Origin: Candidatus Tumulicola sp.
Lineage (GTDB): Bacteria > Vulcanimicrobiota > Vulcanimicrobiia > Vulcanimicrobiales > Vulcanimicrobiaceae
Reading direction: 5' to 3'
NCBI GenBank assembly: GCA_036490475.1
Contig: DASXDT010000006.1
Span: 1,054,001 to 1,118,000, forward strand
DNA length: 64,000 bases
The translations under genes and the position numbers were made by a program. Below are positions 35,854 to 44,605 of this stretch, one piece after another (position 1 is the first letter of the stretch; every line of letters starts with the position of its first letter). The notes under the pieces were generated by a model. It searched no databases and was not told where the DNA came from. It saw only the letters and a program-made list of their open reading frames with translations.

Positions 35854-36930
35854 GTGAAACAGCTATTTGTGGCGATCGTCCTGGTGGCGCTCTGCGCGTG
35901 CTCGAATTCCTCGAATACATCGAGTTTCTCGCCGGCATCGCAACTCGCCGGAGCGGTACGCCGTGCCACTGCGACAGCATACGTTGCTGAAGTGTGCGAG
36001 CGTAAGAACGAGAAGTGTCCGTTTCCGAAAGGCCTGGTCGAAACGCTCGACGGTACGACCATTACCGACGGGATTTTCGATCCGTGGTCGCTCGCGTTCG
36101 ACGCAAGCGGCGATCTGTATGCGGGCAACCAGAGCGGTACCAGTCCCAGCGGCTTCGTCACCGAATACGCATCCGGAAGTGCGTCGCCGTCCCGAACCAT
36201 CGACCTGGGCTGGACGCCGCACGGCCTGGCGGTCGACGCTTCGAACGATCTGTACGTCGTTGGCAACGCCAAAGCCGGATGCTGCGGTTTTCAGGGGTTC
36301 GGCGCTGCGTACGGGCCTAGCGGAAAGAAGCGATTGCAGAAGCTCACCGGCGTTGCGAGTTTCCCAGGCCGCCCGGCGATCGACTCACAAGGCAATCTGT
36401 ACGTACCAAACTTCGATACGTTTCCCGGCGACGTCGTCGTGTACGCACCGGGCGCGAACAAGCCGACGCGCGCGATTCAAAACGGTATCGGCTTTCCGAA
36501 AGTGCTGGCGTTCGATTCATCCGGAAACCTCTACGTACTCAACAACACGTTTCAGTTCGGCTCGAACGTAACCGTGTACGCGGCTGGAACCGGCACGTTG
36601 ATTCGCACCATTTCGAAAGGTATGAAAAGTGCCTATACGATGGCGCTCGATTCGCACGACAACGTCTACGTTGCGAACGACGCGGCAAGGGGCGTAACGA
36701 ATCAAGTGTTCGTCTATGCGGCCGGCACGACGACCTTACTGCGATCGATCGTGAATGGCGTGAAATATCCGGTGGGGCTCGCTTTCGATGCAAGCGGTAA
36801 TCTGTACGTCGCAAACGCGCCGAAACGTGGAGCGACGGTAACCGTCTATCCGCCGGGTGCGTCGGACCCGTCGAAAACCTACAAGCTGCGAGAGTCGCCG
36901 ACGGCGATCGTCGTTCCGCCGGGCGAATAA
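35854..36930 (+). CDS. NHL/SMP-30-like beta-propeller lipoprotein
   Basis: Secreted lipoprotein of 358 residues with a lipobox (VALCACS at about residue 15). The mature part is a repeated beta-propeller: the motif LAFDASGDLYAGN recurs as LAVDASNDLYVVGN, AIDSQGNLYVPN, LAFDSSGNLYVLN, MALDSHDNVYVAN and LAFDASGNLYVAN, about 40-50 residues apart, with VTVYAAGT-type strands in between. At least six blades are visible. Such proteins bind ligands or act in the cell envelope; no activity can be assigned. The start is a GTG at 35854; only a weak ribosome site is present. Confidence 0.85.
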   Translation: MKQLFVAIVLVALCACSNSSNTSSFSPASQLAGAVRRATATAYVAEVCERKNEKCPFPKGLVETLDGTTITDGIFDPWSLAFDASGDLYAGNQSGTSPSGFVTEYASGSASPSRTIDLGWTPHGLAVDASNDLYVVGNAKAGCCGFQGFGAAYGPSGKKRLQKLTGVASFPGRPAIDSQGNLYVPNFDTFPGDVVVYAPGANKPTRAIQNGIGFPKVLAFDSSGNLYVLNNTFQFGSNVTVYAAGTGTLIRTISKGMKSAYTMALDSHDNVYVANDAARGVTNQVFVYAAGTTTLLRSIVNGVKYPVGLAFDASGNLYVANAPKRGATVTVYPPGASDPSKTYKLRESPTAIVVPPGE

Positions 36931-36950
36931 CGCAACGGTCGTAGGACGTT

Positions 36951-37031
36951 CGGACTAGTCTCTTCGGAATAAAGTCCGGTTGGCAGAGGGGGGCGCAGGC
37001 AACCGTCAAAACCTCGGCCCGTCATAAGGAG
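36951..37031 (+). promoter_or_regulatory. Structured 5' leader with possible pseudoknot before the epimerase
   Basis: Stem 1 is GGACT (36952-36956) with AGTCC (36973-36977), capped by a cUUCGg tetraloop region at 36962-36967. Stem 2, directly adjacent, is GGTTG (36978-36982) with CAACC (37000-37004). The loop of stem 2 holds GAGG (36986-36989), which can pair with CCTC (37012-37015) downstream and form an H-type pseudoknot. The AAGGAG ribosome site follows at 37026-37031. It does not match a riboswitch class I know. Confidence 0.4.
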
Positions 37032-37036
37032 AATCC

Positions 37037-37963
37037 ATGCGGATCATCGTTACCGGCGGCGCCGGTTTTATCGGCTCGCACGTCATCGCAGCATATCGCG
37101 AACTTGGCCACGAGGTGCTCGTGGTCGATTCGTTGTGGGATCACGGTGGGGGAAAACGTGAAAACGTGCCCGACGGCGTCGAGTTCGTACACATGGACAT
37201 ACGCGATAAGGCGTTGGCCGGCGTGTTCGATCGTTTCAAACCGGACGTCATCAATCATCACGCTGCGCAGCACTCCGTTGCGATCTCGTCGCGCGATCCT
37301 ATGTACGACGCCGACGTGAACATCGTTGGTTTGTTGAACGTATTGGAGAACGCGTCGCGCACCGGCGTGAAGAAGGCGATTTTCGCTTCGAGCGGCGCGA
37401 CCTTTGGCAATCCGCCGTCGCTGCCGATCAACGATGAGACGCCGCAACGGCCGACCTCGCCGTACGGCATCAGCAAAATGATCGCGGAACATTATCTGCG
37501 ATTCTACAAAGCCGAGCGCGGCATGGATTTTACGGCGTTACGCTACGGCAACGTGTACGGACCGCGCCAGGACGCCAGTGGCGAGGCAGGCGTGATCGCA
37601 ATCTTCATAGGCGCGTTCTTACGCAATGAGGGAGTGCGGATCGATTCCGACGGCGAGCAGACTCGCGACTACGTATACGCCGGCGACGTCGCGCGTGCCA
37701 ACGTGGCGGCGCTCGAACGTGGCGGCGGTGAATGCTATGCGATCGGCACCGGCGTCAAAACCAGCGTCAATCAGCTGCATAAAAACCTCGTGGCCATCAC
37801 GGGCTTCGATGCGCCGGTGACCCGCGCGCCGAGACGTCCGGGCGACGCTCGCGACGCACAGTTCGATTCCTCGCGTGCGGCCGTGGAATTAGCTTGGACC
37901 CCACAGACGCAGCTCGACGAAGGCATGCGTCTGACCTACGACTACTTCAAGAAGGCGAAGTAA
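37037..37963 (+). CDS. NAD-dependent sugar-nucleotide epimerase (GalE-like)
   Basis: Extended short-chain dehydrogenase of 308 residues, closest in motifs to UDP-glucose 4-epimerases. The NAD site is VTGGAGFIGSH (residues 5-15), the early Asp is in VVDSLW, the middle motif is NHHAAQHSV, and the catalytic pair is in SPYGISKMIAEHY with Ser upstream in ASSGATFG. RYGNVYGPRQ is the substrate loop. GalE versus other 4-epimerase or dehydratase specificity cannot be fixed. AAGGAG lies 5 nt before the ATG. The 3' end overlaps the convergent monooxygenase gene by 17 bp. Confidence 0.9.
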   Translation: MRIIVTGGAGFIGSHVIAAYRELGHEVLVVDSLWDHGGGKRENVPDGVEFVHMDIRDKALAGVFDRFKPDVINHHAAQHSVAISSRDPMYDADVNIVGLLNVLENASRTGVKKAIFASSGATFGNPPSLPINDETPQRPTSPYGISKMIAEHYLRFYKAERGMDFTALRYGNVYGPRQDASGEAGVIAIFIGAFLRNEGVRIDSDGEQTRDYVYAGDVARANVAALERGGGECYAIGTGVKTSVNQLHKNLVAITGFDAPVTRAPRRPGDARDAQFDSSRAAVELAWTPQTQLDEGMRLTYDYFKKAK

Positions 37964-39179
37964 AGGCGTCGGGCGTCCGGACGTGTTCCGGGCGTACCCC
38001 CATGCCGATCAGCCTCGCCGGTAATCCGCGCAAGCGGGGAAATGCCTCGAATAAACGCATCGCGAGCGGCGGCCGGTCGATCGTCGCCGTTCCGCCGATT
38101 ATCGGCGCGATTGCGTGCTCTTGCACGAACACCTGGAACGCTTGCGTCACTTTGGTCGGAAACATTCGTCGCACTTGAATCCGTTCGAGCGCCGGGCCGG
38201 TGTCTTCTCCGGCCAATAGCGGCGCGGCCAGCGCGTTGGCCGAGGCCACCGCATCTTGGATTGCCAGATTGATGCCGACGCCACCGATCGGCGACATCGC
38301 GTGCGCCGCGTCGCCGATGCACAGCAAGCCGGGGCGATACCACTTTTCGAGCCGGTCGACACGCACTTCGAGCAGCGAAACTTTCGACCAATCGTCAATT
38401 TCTTTTACTCGGTCTTCCAACTGCGGTACCGCGTCGACGATATCGCGCTGCAGTGCCTCGATGCCGGCAGCCTTGAGTTGATCGAACGTTCCCTTCGGGA
38501 TCAAGAACGCACACTGCCAGTATTCGTTACGGTCGATCGTAACGAGAATGCGGCCGTCGCGCATCGACCCGAGCGGCTGCACGGGATCGCCGGCACGCTT
38601 GGTGATACGCATCCACAACACGTCCATCGGCGCGCCGAGGTTTTCTACAGCCATCCCGGCTCGCTCGCGCATCGTCGAGTGGCGTCCGTCGGTGCCGACG
38701 ACGAGTTTCGCGTCGATGGTCGCGCTGCCGTCGTCGTCGCTCGCAATTACGCCCGTTACGCGACCGTTCTGCACGACGATATCGGTGCCGTTAGTTTTCA
38801 TCAACAGACGAAAGGTCGGATAACGTTTGCCGCGTTCGGCGAGAAAATTGAGGAAATCCCACTGCGGCATCAGAGCGATAAATTTACAGTGCGTCGGTAA
38901 GCGAGTAAAATCGCCGACCTCCACATACTCACCGTTGATTCTCGCGCCGACACGTTCCAGTTGGTCGTGCGGTAGTTTCAGGAAATCGTCGAGCCAGCCG
39001 AGCTCGTACAATAGTTCCAACGTAGACGGATGAATCGTGTCGCCGCGAAAATCGCGAAAGAAATCCGGATACTTCTCAAGCACCGTCACGTCGACGCCGG
39101 CCCGCGCCAACAAGACGCCCAGCATCATGCCACACGGGCCTCCGCCCACGATCGCACAGGTCGTCGTTATCGGTTTCAT
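37947..39179 (-). CDS. FAD-dependent aromatic-ring monooxygenase-like oxidoreductase
   Basis: Class A flavin monooxygenase-like protein of 410 residues. The FAD GxGxxG region is AIVGGGPCGMMLGVLLARAG (residues 9-28, in part), the DG motif is VVGTDGRHSTMRERAG near 160, and the second FAD motif GDAAHAMSPIGGVGINLAIQDA is near 290. Members hydroxylate phenols, polyketides or quinones. The leuS stop codon side overlaps its start by 4 nt (ATGA), so it is translated after leuS in one operon, an unusual pair. Substrate unknown; a quinone-ring hydroxylase would fit the general metabolism but is speculative. Confidence 0.88.
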   Translation of the reverse strand: MKPITTTCAIVGGGPCGMMLGVLLARAGVDVTVLEKYPDFFRDFRGDTIHPSTLELLYELGWLDDFLKLPHDQLERVGARINGEYVEVGDFTRLPTHCKFIALMPQWDFLNFLAERGKRYPTFRLLMKTNGTDIVVQNGRVTGVIASDDDGSATIDAKLVVGTDGRHSTMRERAGMAVENLGAPMDVLWMRITKRAGDPVQPLGSMRDGRILVTIDRNEYWQCAFLIPKGTFDQLKAAGIEALQRDIVDAVPQLEDRVKEIDDWSKVSLLEVRVDRLEKWYRPGLLCIGDAAHAMSPIGGVGINLAIQDAVASANALAAPLLAGEDTGPALERIQVRRMFPTKVTQAFQVFVQEHAIAPIIGGTATIDRPPLAMRLFEAFPRLRGLPARLIGMGVRPEHVRTPDAFTSPS

Positions 39180-41644
39180 CCCACCACCAAGTTCAACAGT
39201 TTGCCTGGAACGAAAATCTGCTTTCGAAGCGTGCGGTTTTCCAACTGCGAGCGCACCGCCTGCTGCTCCATTGCCAACGCCAAGGCGTCCTCGGCGGTGA
39301 CGTCGGGTGCTACCGAAACGCGCGCTCGGACTTTTCCGTTTACTTGGATCACCAGTTCGATTCGCGCGACGGCGAGAGCGCGGTCGTCGGGCTGCAGAAA
39401 GCGCTCCAAGTGGACAGACGTTCCATGGCCCGTCCGCTCCCAGAGTTCCTCGGCTATATGCGGAGCGAAGGGCGCGAGCAGAATCGGCAGCGCGTGCGCG
39501 GCATACGCGGTGGCCGGCGAGTCGAGCCGGTCGCGAACCGCTGCCGTGAGTGCGTTCACCAACTCGTCGAGCTTGGCGATCGTGGCGTTGTAATGAAATC
39601 GCCGGCTGAACGTTTCATCGACCGCCGACTTAGCGGCGATGTGGACGGCACGGACGAGTGCCCGGTCTTCGTCGCTCGACATGGCGGGCAGATCGCCATT
39701 ACCGGCATGCGGACGTCCGAAGAGCGGCTCGCACGCGCGCCAGACGCGATTGAGGAACCGGACGCGCCCGCTGATGCCTTCGTCGGTCCACTCGGCCGTA
39801 TCTTCGGGCGGCGTGACATACAACAAGAAGAGCCGCATCGCGTCGACGCCATACGTGCTCGCGGTCTCGTCGACGCCGACCACGTTTCCGCGCGATTTCG
39901 ACATCTTCTCGCCGTTCGACAGCACCATACCCTGATGAAAAAGCCGTTCGAACGGTTCGTCGCTCCCGCCGACCCATCCGCAGTCGTGAAAAAACATGTA
40001 GAAGAATCGCGCGTACAGCAAGTGCAGCACCGTGTGTTCTGCGCCGCCGATGTATTGATCGACGTTCATCCAGGTGTCGGCGTCGCTACGTTCCCAGGGA
40101 GCGACCGTGTCGTGCGGGCTAAGATAGCGCAGATAGTACCAAGACGACTCGAAGAATGTATCCATCGTGTCGGTTTCGCGGCGCGCCGGGCCGCCGCAGC
40201 GCGGGCAGGTCGTGTTTACGAACGACTCCATGCGCGACAGCGGCGCGCCTTCACCGTCGAGCGGTGCACCTGGCGGAAGCAGTACCGGCAGCGCATCGTC
40301 GGGCACCGGAACCTCGCCGCACGCGTCGCAGTACACGATTGGAATCGGCGTGCCCCAATAGCGTTGGCGCGACACCAGCCAATCGCGTATGCGCGTGGTG
40401 ACGGTTACCTGTCCGGTGCCGCGTTGCTCGAGATCTGCCGCCATGGCCGCGCGCGCCTGTAAACTGCTCAGGCCGTCGTACTTTCCGCTGTCGAACAAAC
40501 GCCCATCATCGGTGAACGCTTGGCCGGCTGGGGCGCTCGCATCGTCGAGGGGTTCGATGACCGTCACCACCGGCAAGTCGTATGTTTTCGCGAACTCGGA
40601 GTCGCGTTGATCGTGCGCCGGAACGCCCATCACCGCGCCGGTCCCGTAGTCGGCCAGCACGTAATTCGTGACGTAGATCGGAACGCGACCGGCGGACAGC
40701 GGATTGATCGCGTACGCACCGGTGAAGACGCCTTCTTTTTGCATCAGGCTCGTACGCTCGAGTTCGGTCTTTGCCGAGATGCGTTCGGCGAACGCCGACA
40801 CCGCTTCGCTGCGTGCCGCCGGCACGATCGTCTCGAATCGCGCGACCAGCGGGTGCTCGGGCGCGATCGCCAAAAACGTAACGCCGAACGCCGTGTCGAC
40901 ACGCGTGGTGAACACCGGGATCGTTTCGTCCAGGCCGTCCACCGCGAATTCGAAACGAACGCCTTCGCTGCGGCCGATCCAGTTGCGTTGCATCGTTTTC
41001 GTGCGCTCGGGCCATCCGTCGAGCCGGTCGAGATTCGACAGCAGGCGGTCGGAGTAGTTGGTGATTTTCAAAAACCACTGCGACAGGTTCCGCCGTTCGA
41101 CCAAATGCTCGCAACGCCAGCAGCGTCCGTCGACGACTTGCTCGTTGGCGAGCACGGTCTTGTCGTTGGGGCACCAATTGACCGGAGCTTCGCGCTTATA
41201 TGCGAGCCCGCGCTCGTACAGACGCAAGAACAGCCATTGATTCCAGCGATAGTAGTCGGGAAAACACGTTGCGAATTCGCGCGACCAATCGTAACCGGTG
41301 CCCATCAGACGAATCTGGCGCTGCATGTTGGCGATGTTTTCGGCCGTCCAACTCGCCGGGTCGACGCCGCGAGAGATGGCTGCGTTCTCGGCGGGCAAAC
41401 CGAACGCGTCGAATCCCATCGGATGCAGCACGTCGAAGCCGCTCATGCGCATCATTCGCGCGATCGCATCGCCGAACGAATAGTTCTTGGCGTGTCCGAC
41501 GTGCAAGTCGCCCGACGGATAGGGCAACATCTCGAGCACGTAGGACTTCGGCCGCCCATCGGAGCGCGCACGATACGTCGCGTCCAGCTCCCATCGCTCG
41601 CGCCATTTTGGTTCTACGTTGCGAAAATCGTACGCTTCGGCCAT
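39176..41644 (-). CDS. leuS: Leucyl-tRNA synthetase
   Basis: Class I synthetase for tRNA-Leu, 822 residues. The HIGH motif reads HVGH (GDLHVGHAKNYS, near residue 45). The CP1 editing domain with the T-rich TTRVDTAFGVTFLAIAPEHP region (in part) is near 245. KMSKS is intact (KMSKSRGNVVG, near residue 575). Zn-like Cys pairs are at WCPNDKTVLA and CWRCEH. The frame is open seven codons upstream; the ATG at 41644 gives the expected start (MAEAYDFRNVEPKWRERW). No ribosome site is evident. Divergent from comEA. Confidence 0.97.
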   Translation of the reverse strand: MAEAYDFRNVEPKWRERWELDATYRARSDGRPKSYVLEMLPYPSGDLHVGHAKNYSFGDAIARMMRMSGFDVLHPMGFDAFGLPAENAAISRGVDPASWTAENIANMQRQIRLMGTGYDWSREFATCFPDYYRWNQWLFLRLYERGLAYKREAPVNWCPNDKTVLANEQVVDGRCWRCEHLVERRNLSQWFLKITNYSDRLLSNLDRLDGWPERTKTMQRNWIGRSEGVRFEFAVDGLDETIPVFTTRVDTAFGVTFLAIAPEHPLVARFETIVPAARSEAVSAFAERISAKTELERTSLMQKEGVFTGAYAINPLSAGRVPIYVTNYVLADYGTGAVMGVPAHDQRDSEFAKTYDLPVVTVIEPLDDASAPAGQAFTDDGRLFDSGKYDGLSSLQARAAMAADLEQRGTGQVTVTTRIRDWLVSRQRYWGTPIPIVYCDACGEVPVPDDALPVLLPPGAPLDGEGAPLSRMESFVNTTCPRCGGPARRETDTMDTFFESSWYYLRYLSPHDTVAPWERSDADTWMNVDQYIGGAEHTVLHLLYARFFYMFFHDCGWVGGSDEPFERLFHQGMVLSNGEKMSKSRGNVVGVDETASTYGVDAMRLFLLYVTPPEDTAEWTDEGISGRVRFLNRVWRACEPLFGRPHAGNGDLPAMSSDEDRALVRAVHIAAKSAVDETFSRRFHYNATIAKLDELVNALTAAVRDRLDSPATAYAAHALPILLAPFAPHIAEELWERTGHGTSVHLERFLQPDDRALAVARIELVIQVNGKVRARVSVAPDVTAEDALALAMEQQAVRSQLENRTLRKQIFVPGKLLNLVVG

Positions 41645-41718
41645 CGCACGACATCGTACACGCAAGCAACGCGGGCGGTCTACCTTTCCGGTCGGAGAAC
41701 GGCGCGTGATGGTACTGC

Positions 41719-42378
41719 GTGCTGAAAAAACTGGGTCTGGGCATGGTCGCGATCGTCGTTATGGCCGCACTGCTATGGCATCCGCCGCCTCGCCCGGCAT
41801 GGACCGCAGCGTCGCCGTCGCCGCTCGCATCGTCGCGATCTCCCGAGTCGCGCCGAACGGCCGCGTCTGCGGCTTCGGTGGTATACGTTGCCGGAGCGGT
41901 CGTGCGGCCAGGGTTGTACGCGTTGCGCGACGGTGCGCGGGCGGCCGAAGCGGTAGCCCGTGCCGGAGGCTTGCGAACCGATGCCGATTCGGCCAGCGTC
42001 AATCTCGCGCAGCGAGTTTCCGACGGTGACGAGGTCGACGTGGCGGTCCTGGGGGAGCGTCCGGCCCGAAGCCGCTCGCGAACGTCAGGCTCGCGGTTCC
42101 GACGGTCGCGGTCGGCTCACACGCGATCCGGACGGTCGCGTCGCGACGACGATGCATCGCCCTCGAATGACGCATCGACGGAATCGCCGGTCGACGTCAA
42201 TGCGGCGGATGCGGCTGCATTATCGGCCGTTCCGGGAATCGGGCGTTCGATCGCCGGTCGAATTGTCGAACTACGCGAGCGAACCGGTCCGTTCGCAACG
42301 TTGGACGAGTTGCTGGACGTCGCGGGCATGACGCAATCGCGACTCGAGCGAGCCCGTCCATATTTGCACGAACCGTAA
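41719..42378 (+). CDS. comEA: DNA-binding competence protein ComEA
   Basis: Membrane-anchored DNA receptor for transformation, 219 residues. It has one N-terminal helix (about residues 5-22), an SLBB domain with VYVAGAVVRPGLYALRDGAR near residue 60 (in part), an Arg/Ser-rich linker, and a C-terminal double helix-hairpin-helix with VDVNAADAAALSAVPGIG and IAGRIVELRERTGPFATLDEL (in part). The GTG at 41719 starts it. It is 71 bp from the divergent leuS start and 32 bp before the acyl-CoA synthetase. The missing neighbour comEC lies at 33464. Confidence 0.92.
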   Translation: MLKKLGLGMVAIVVMAALLWHPPPRPAWTAASPSPLASSRSPESRRTAASAASVVYVAGAVVRPGLYALRDGARAAEAVARAGGLRTDADSASVNLAQRVSDGDEVDVAVLGERPARSRSRTSGSRFRRSRSAHTRSGRSRRDDDASPSNDASTESPVDVNAADAAALSAVPGIGRSIAGRIVELRERTGPFATLDELLDVAGMTQSRLERARPYLHEP

Positions 42379-42410
42379 GGGTTGCTTTTTCCACCGGCGA
42401 AGTTCGATAC

Positions 42411-44210
42411 ATGGCGTTCGAGCTGAGCGACAAAGTAACGCTCCCGCAGCTCGTTCGAGCGGCGCTCGCGACGCCGCGCCCCAACGCGATGACCGAACGT
42501 GTCGACGGCGTATGGACTTCGACTTCGAGCAACGACGTGCTGCGCCGGATCGAAGACCTCGCGTGCGCTATACGCTCCGCCGGTCTATCCGCCGGCGATC
42601 GAGTCGCGTTGATCGCGCATAACAGTGTCGATTGGTTGGTCGCCGACTTCGCAACGGTATTTGCCGGATGCGTCGTGGTGCCGGTCTATCCGACGCAAGC
42701 CCTCGACCACACCGCGCACATTCTGGGCCACTCCGGTGCAAAGCTCGCATTCGTCGACTCACAAGCGACGCGCGAACGCGTCGAATCGAGCGGTGCCGAG
42801 GTCGCGCGAATTGTCGTGTTCGACGATGTCGGTGTGAACGGTTTAGGGGCGTTCGAAGGGGCCGGCCGCGCGATTCGCGATGCCAACCCGGCGCTGCCCG
42901 GCGCGTACGAGGCTGCGCTGCATCCCGACGATCTCGCGATTATCGCGTACACCTCGGGAACGACCGGGGATCCGAAAGGCGTGATGCTGTCGCACGACAA
43001 CGTCGGATTCGACGCTCGTTCGGCGGCGCGTTCCGCGTTGTCGGAGTTACGCGTGGACTCGCCCGCGCTCTCGGTGCTTCCGTTTTCGCATATCTACGAG
43101 CATACGATCGCATACGTGTACGCAGCGGCGCGCGTTGCACACTACATCTGTCACGAGCCCGAGCAAATGCCGGCCGACGTACGTGACGTGCGCCCCGAAA
43201 TCATGACCGCGGTGCCTCGTATTTTCGATCGCCTGCTCTCGGCCGTTGCCGAGCGAGCGCTTTCGACCGGCGGCCTGCAAGCCAAACTCATCCCCTGGGC
43301 GCTCAAGATCGGCCGGCGATACGCTCGAGCCGAAACGTTTGATGGCGGTGCCGGTCCCGGGCTGCGCCTTCGCTACGCGGTCGCGAATTCGCTAGTGTTG
43401 CGCAAGCTGCGCGTGCGGTTGGGGCTCGACCGGTTACGGTTTTTCGTGAGTGGAAGCGCGGCACTTCACGTCGACACCGCGATGACGTTCTTAGGTATGG
43501 GTTTGCCCATCATGCAAGGGTACGGGCTGACGGAAGCCTCGCCGGTGGTCGCTGCCAGCCGCTTCACCAATAATCGGTACGGCTGCGCCGGACAAGCGAT
43601 CGAAGGCGTCGAGTTGCGGGCCGACGCAGACGGAGAAATTCTCACGCGCGGCCGGCATGTGATGCAGGGGTACTATCGCGACCGGGAAGCGACTGCGGCA
43701 GTCATTCGCGACGGCTGGCTGCACACGGGCGACATCGGCACAGTGGATGCGAACGGATTTCTGCACATCACCGATCGCAAACGCGAGATTTTCAAGACGG
43801 ATGCCGGCAAGTGGGTTTCCCCCGCGCGGGTCGAGTCGGCCATCAAACGCTCGCCGCTGGTGCGACAGGCGATGGTCGTCGGCGATGGGAGGCCGTACCC
43901 GAGTGCGCTCATCTGCCCGAACTGGGAGTTGGTGCGGCTAACGATCGGCGCCGATCCGCTCGAACCCGGAGGTCGCCTCGCCCGGCGCTCCGACGTCCTC
44001 GAACTGCTACGCTCTGCGGTCGCAAAGCAAACGTCGGAGTTAGCCGCCTACGAGCGAATCCGCCGCATCGTCGTCGTTCCGGACGAATTTAGCGTCGCGG
44101 GCGGCGAACTGTCGCCCGCCATGAAAATCAAACGCCGGTCGGTCGAGTCCCGCTACGCTAGCCAGATCGAAACAATGTATGACAACCCCGCCGGTGTAGC
44201 CACCGCCTGA
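42411..44210 (+). CDS. Long-chain fatty-acid-CoA ligase (FadD15-like)
   Basis: AMP-forming acyl-CoA synthetase, 599 residues. The ATP loop is IAYTSGTTGDPKGVMLSH near residue 178, the adenylate motif is QGYGLTEASPVV near 365, the DGWLHTGDIG hinge is near 435, and ITDRKREIFKTDAGKWVSP carries the A8/A10 region (in part). It activates long-chain fatty acids with ATP and CoA. It lies 32 bp after comEA and its TGA overlaps the next ATG. No fad regulator or beta-oxidation genes are in the window. Confidence 0.93.
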   Translation: MAFELSDKVTLPQLVRAALATPRPNAMTERVDGVWTSTSSNDVLRRIEDLACAIRSAGLSAGDRVALIAHNSVDWLVADFATVFAGCVVVPVYPTQALDHTAHILGHSGAKLAFVDSQATRERVESSGAEVARIVVFDDVGVNGLGAFEGAGRAIRDANPALPGAYEAALHPDDLAIIAYTSGTTGDPKGVMLSHDNVGFDARSAARSALSELRVDSPALSVLPFSHIYEHTIAYVYAAARVAHYICHEPEQMPADVRDVRPEIMTAVPRIFDRLLSAVAERALSTGGLQAKLIPWALKIGRRYARAETFDGGAGPGLRLRYAVANSLVLRKLRVRLGLDRLRFFVSGSAALHVDTAMTFLGMGLPIMQGYGLTEASPVVAASRFTNNRYGCAGQAIEGVELRADADGEILTRGRHVMQGYYRDREATAAVIRDGWLHTGDIGTVDANGFLHITDRKREIFKTDAGKWVSPARVESAIKRSPLVRQAMVVGDGRPYPSALICPNWELVRLTIGADPLEPGGRLARRSDVLELLRSAVAKQTSELAAYERIRRIVVVPDEFSVAGGELSPAMKIKRRSVESRYASQIETMYDNPAGVATA

Positions 44211-44512
44211 TGCCGTTTATCGCCATCGTCCATCTTCGCGAGTTGCAGTGCCCGGAATGCAGCCTCCCGATCGCCGAGGCCGGTGCGCGATCGTTCGTCG
44301 TCGGCACCGACGGCGCTCCGGTCTGGTTCGCCGAAGCGGATATGCCTTCAGAACTCGCAGTCGATGTTGCATGCGAAAATGGCCATCCGGTACGCTTGCT
44401 ACTGCCCAACGAAGTTGGCGCCGAGGAGGCCGCAAACGTACCCGAGGGTGCTCCGTTTGCACCCGACGCCGTGTTGGAATCGGGCCTCACAGAGCCGGAC
44501 ACGGTGCTTTGA
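44210..44512 (+). CDS. Small Cys-pair protein coupled to the acyl-CoA ligase
   Basis: The 100-residue protein starts in the stop of the ligase (TGATG). A Cys-x2-Cys pair (LQCPECSLP) near residue 15 and ACENGH near residue 55 could bind zinc as a loose ribbon. The rest is acidic. I do not recognise the family. Strong coupling to the ligase suggests a linked role, but none can be named. Confidence 0.65.
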   Translation: MPFIAIVHLRELQCPECSLPIAEAGARSFVVGTDGAPVWFAEADMPSELAVDVACENGHPVRLLLPNEVGAEEAANVPEGAPFAPDAVLESGLTEPDTVL

Positions 44513-44518
44513 TATAAC
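44510..44518 (+). promoter_or_regulatory. Candidate extended -10 promoter before the S10 pair
   Basis: TGATATAAC matches the extended -10 pattern TGnTATAAT at eight of nine places. No good -35 is seen. Initiation about 7 nt later would leave an 80-nt leader before the first peptidase gene. Confidence 0.4.
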
Positions 44519-44605
44519 TTTGACCGTTTCGAGCAGGCAGAGTGAAAGGGTGCGGGCATCCCGGCAGTAAGTAGTTCGTCCAACCGCCTCTCCGTGGAGG
44601 TTTCC

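Noticed and set aside
34503-36272. 589-codon minus-strand ORF
   Set aside because: It is an Arg/Ala-rich shadow of comEC in another frame and of the antisense of the propeller lipoprotein; no motif is present.
36951-37020. SAM or glycine riboswitch in the epimerase leader
   Set aside because: A GGCAACC string recalls the SAM box, but the other conserved blocks and the downstream gene do not fit; only a general structured leader is kept.
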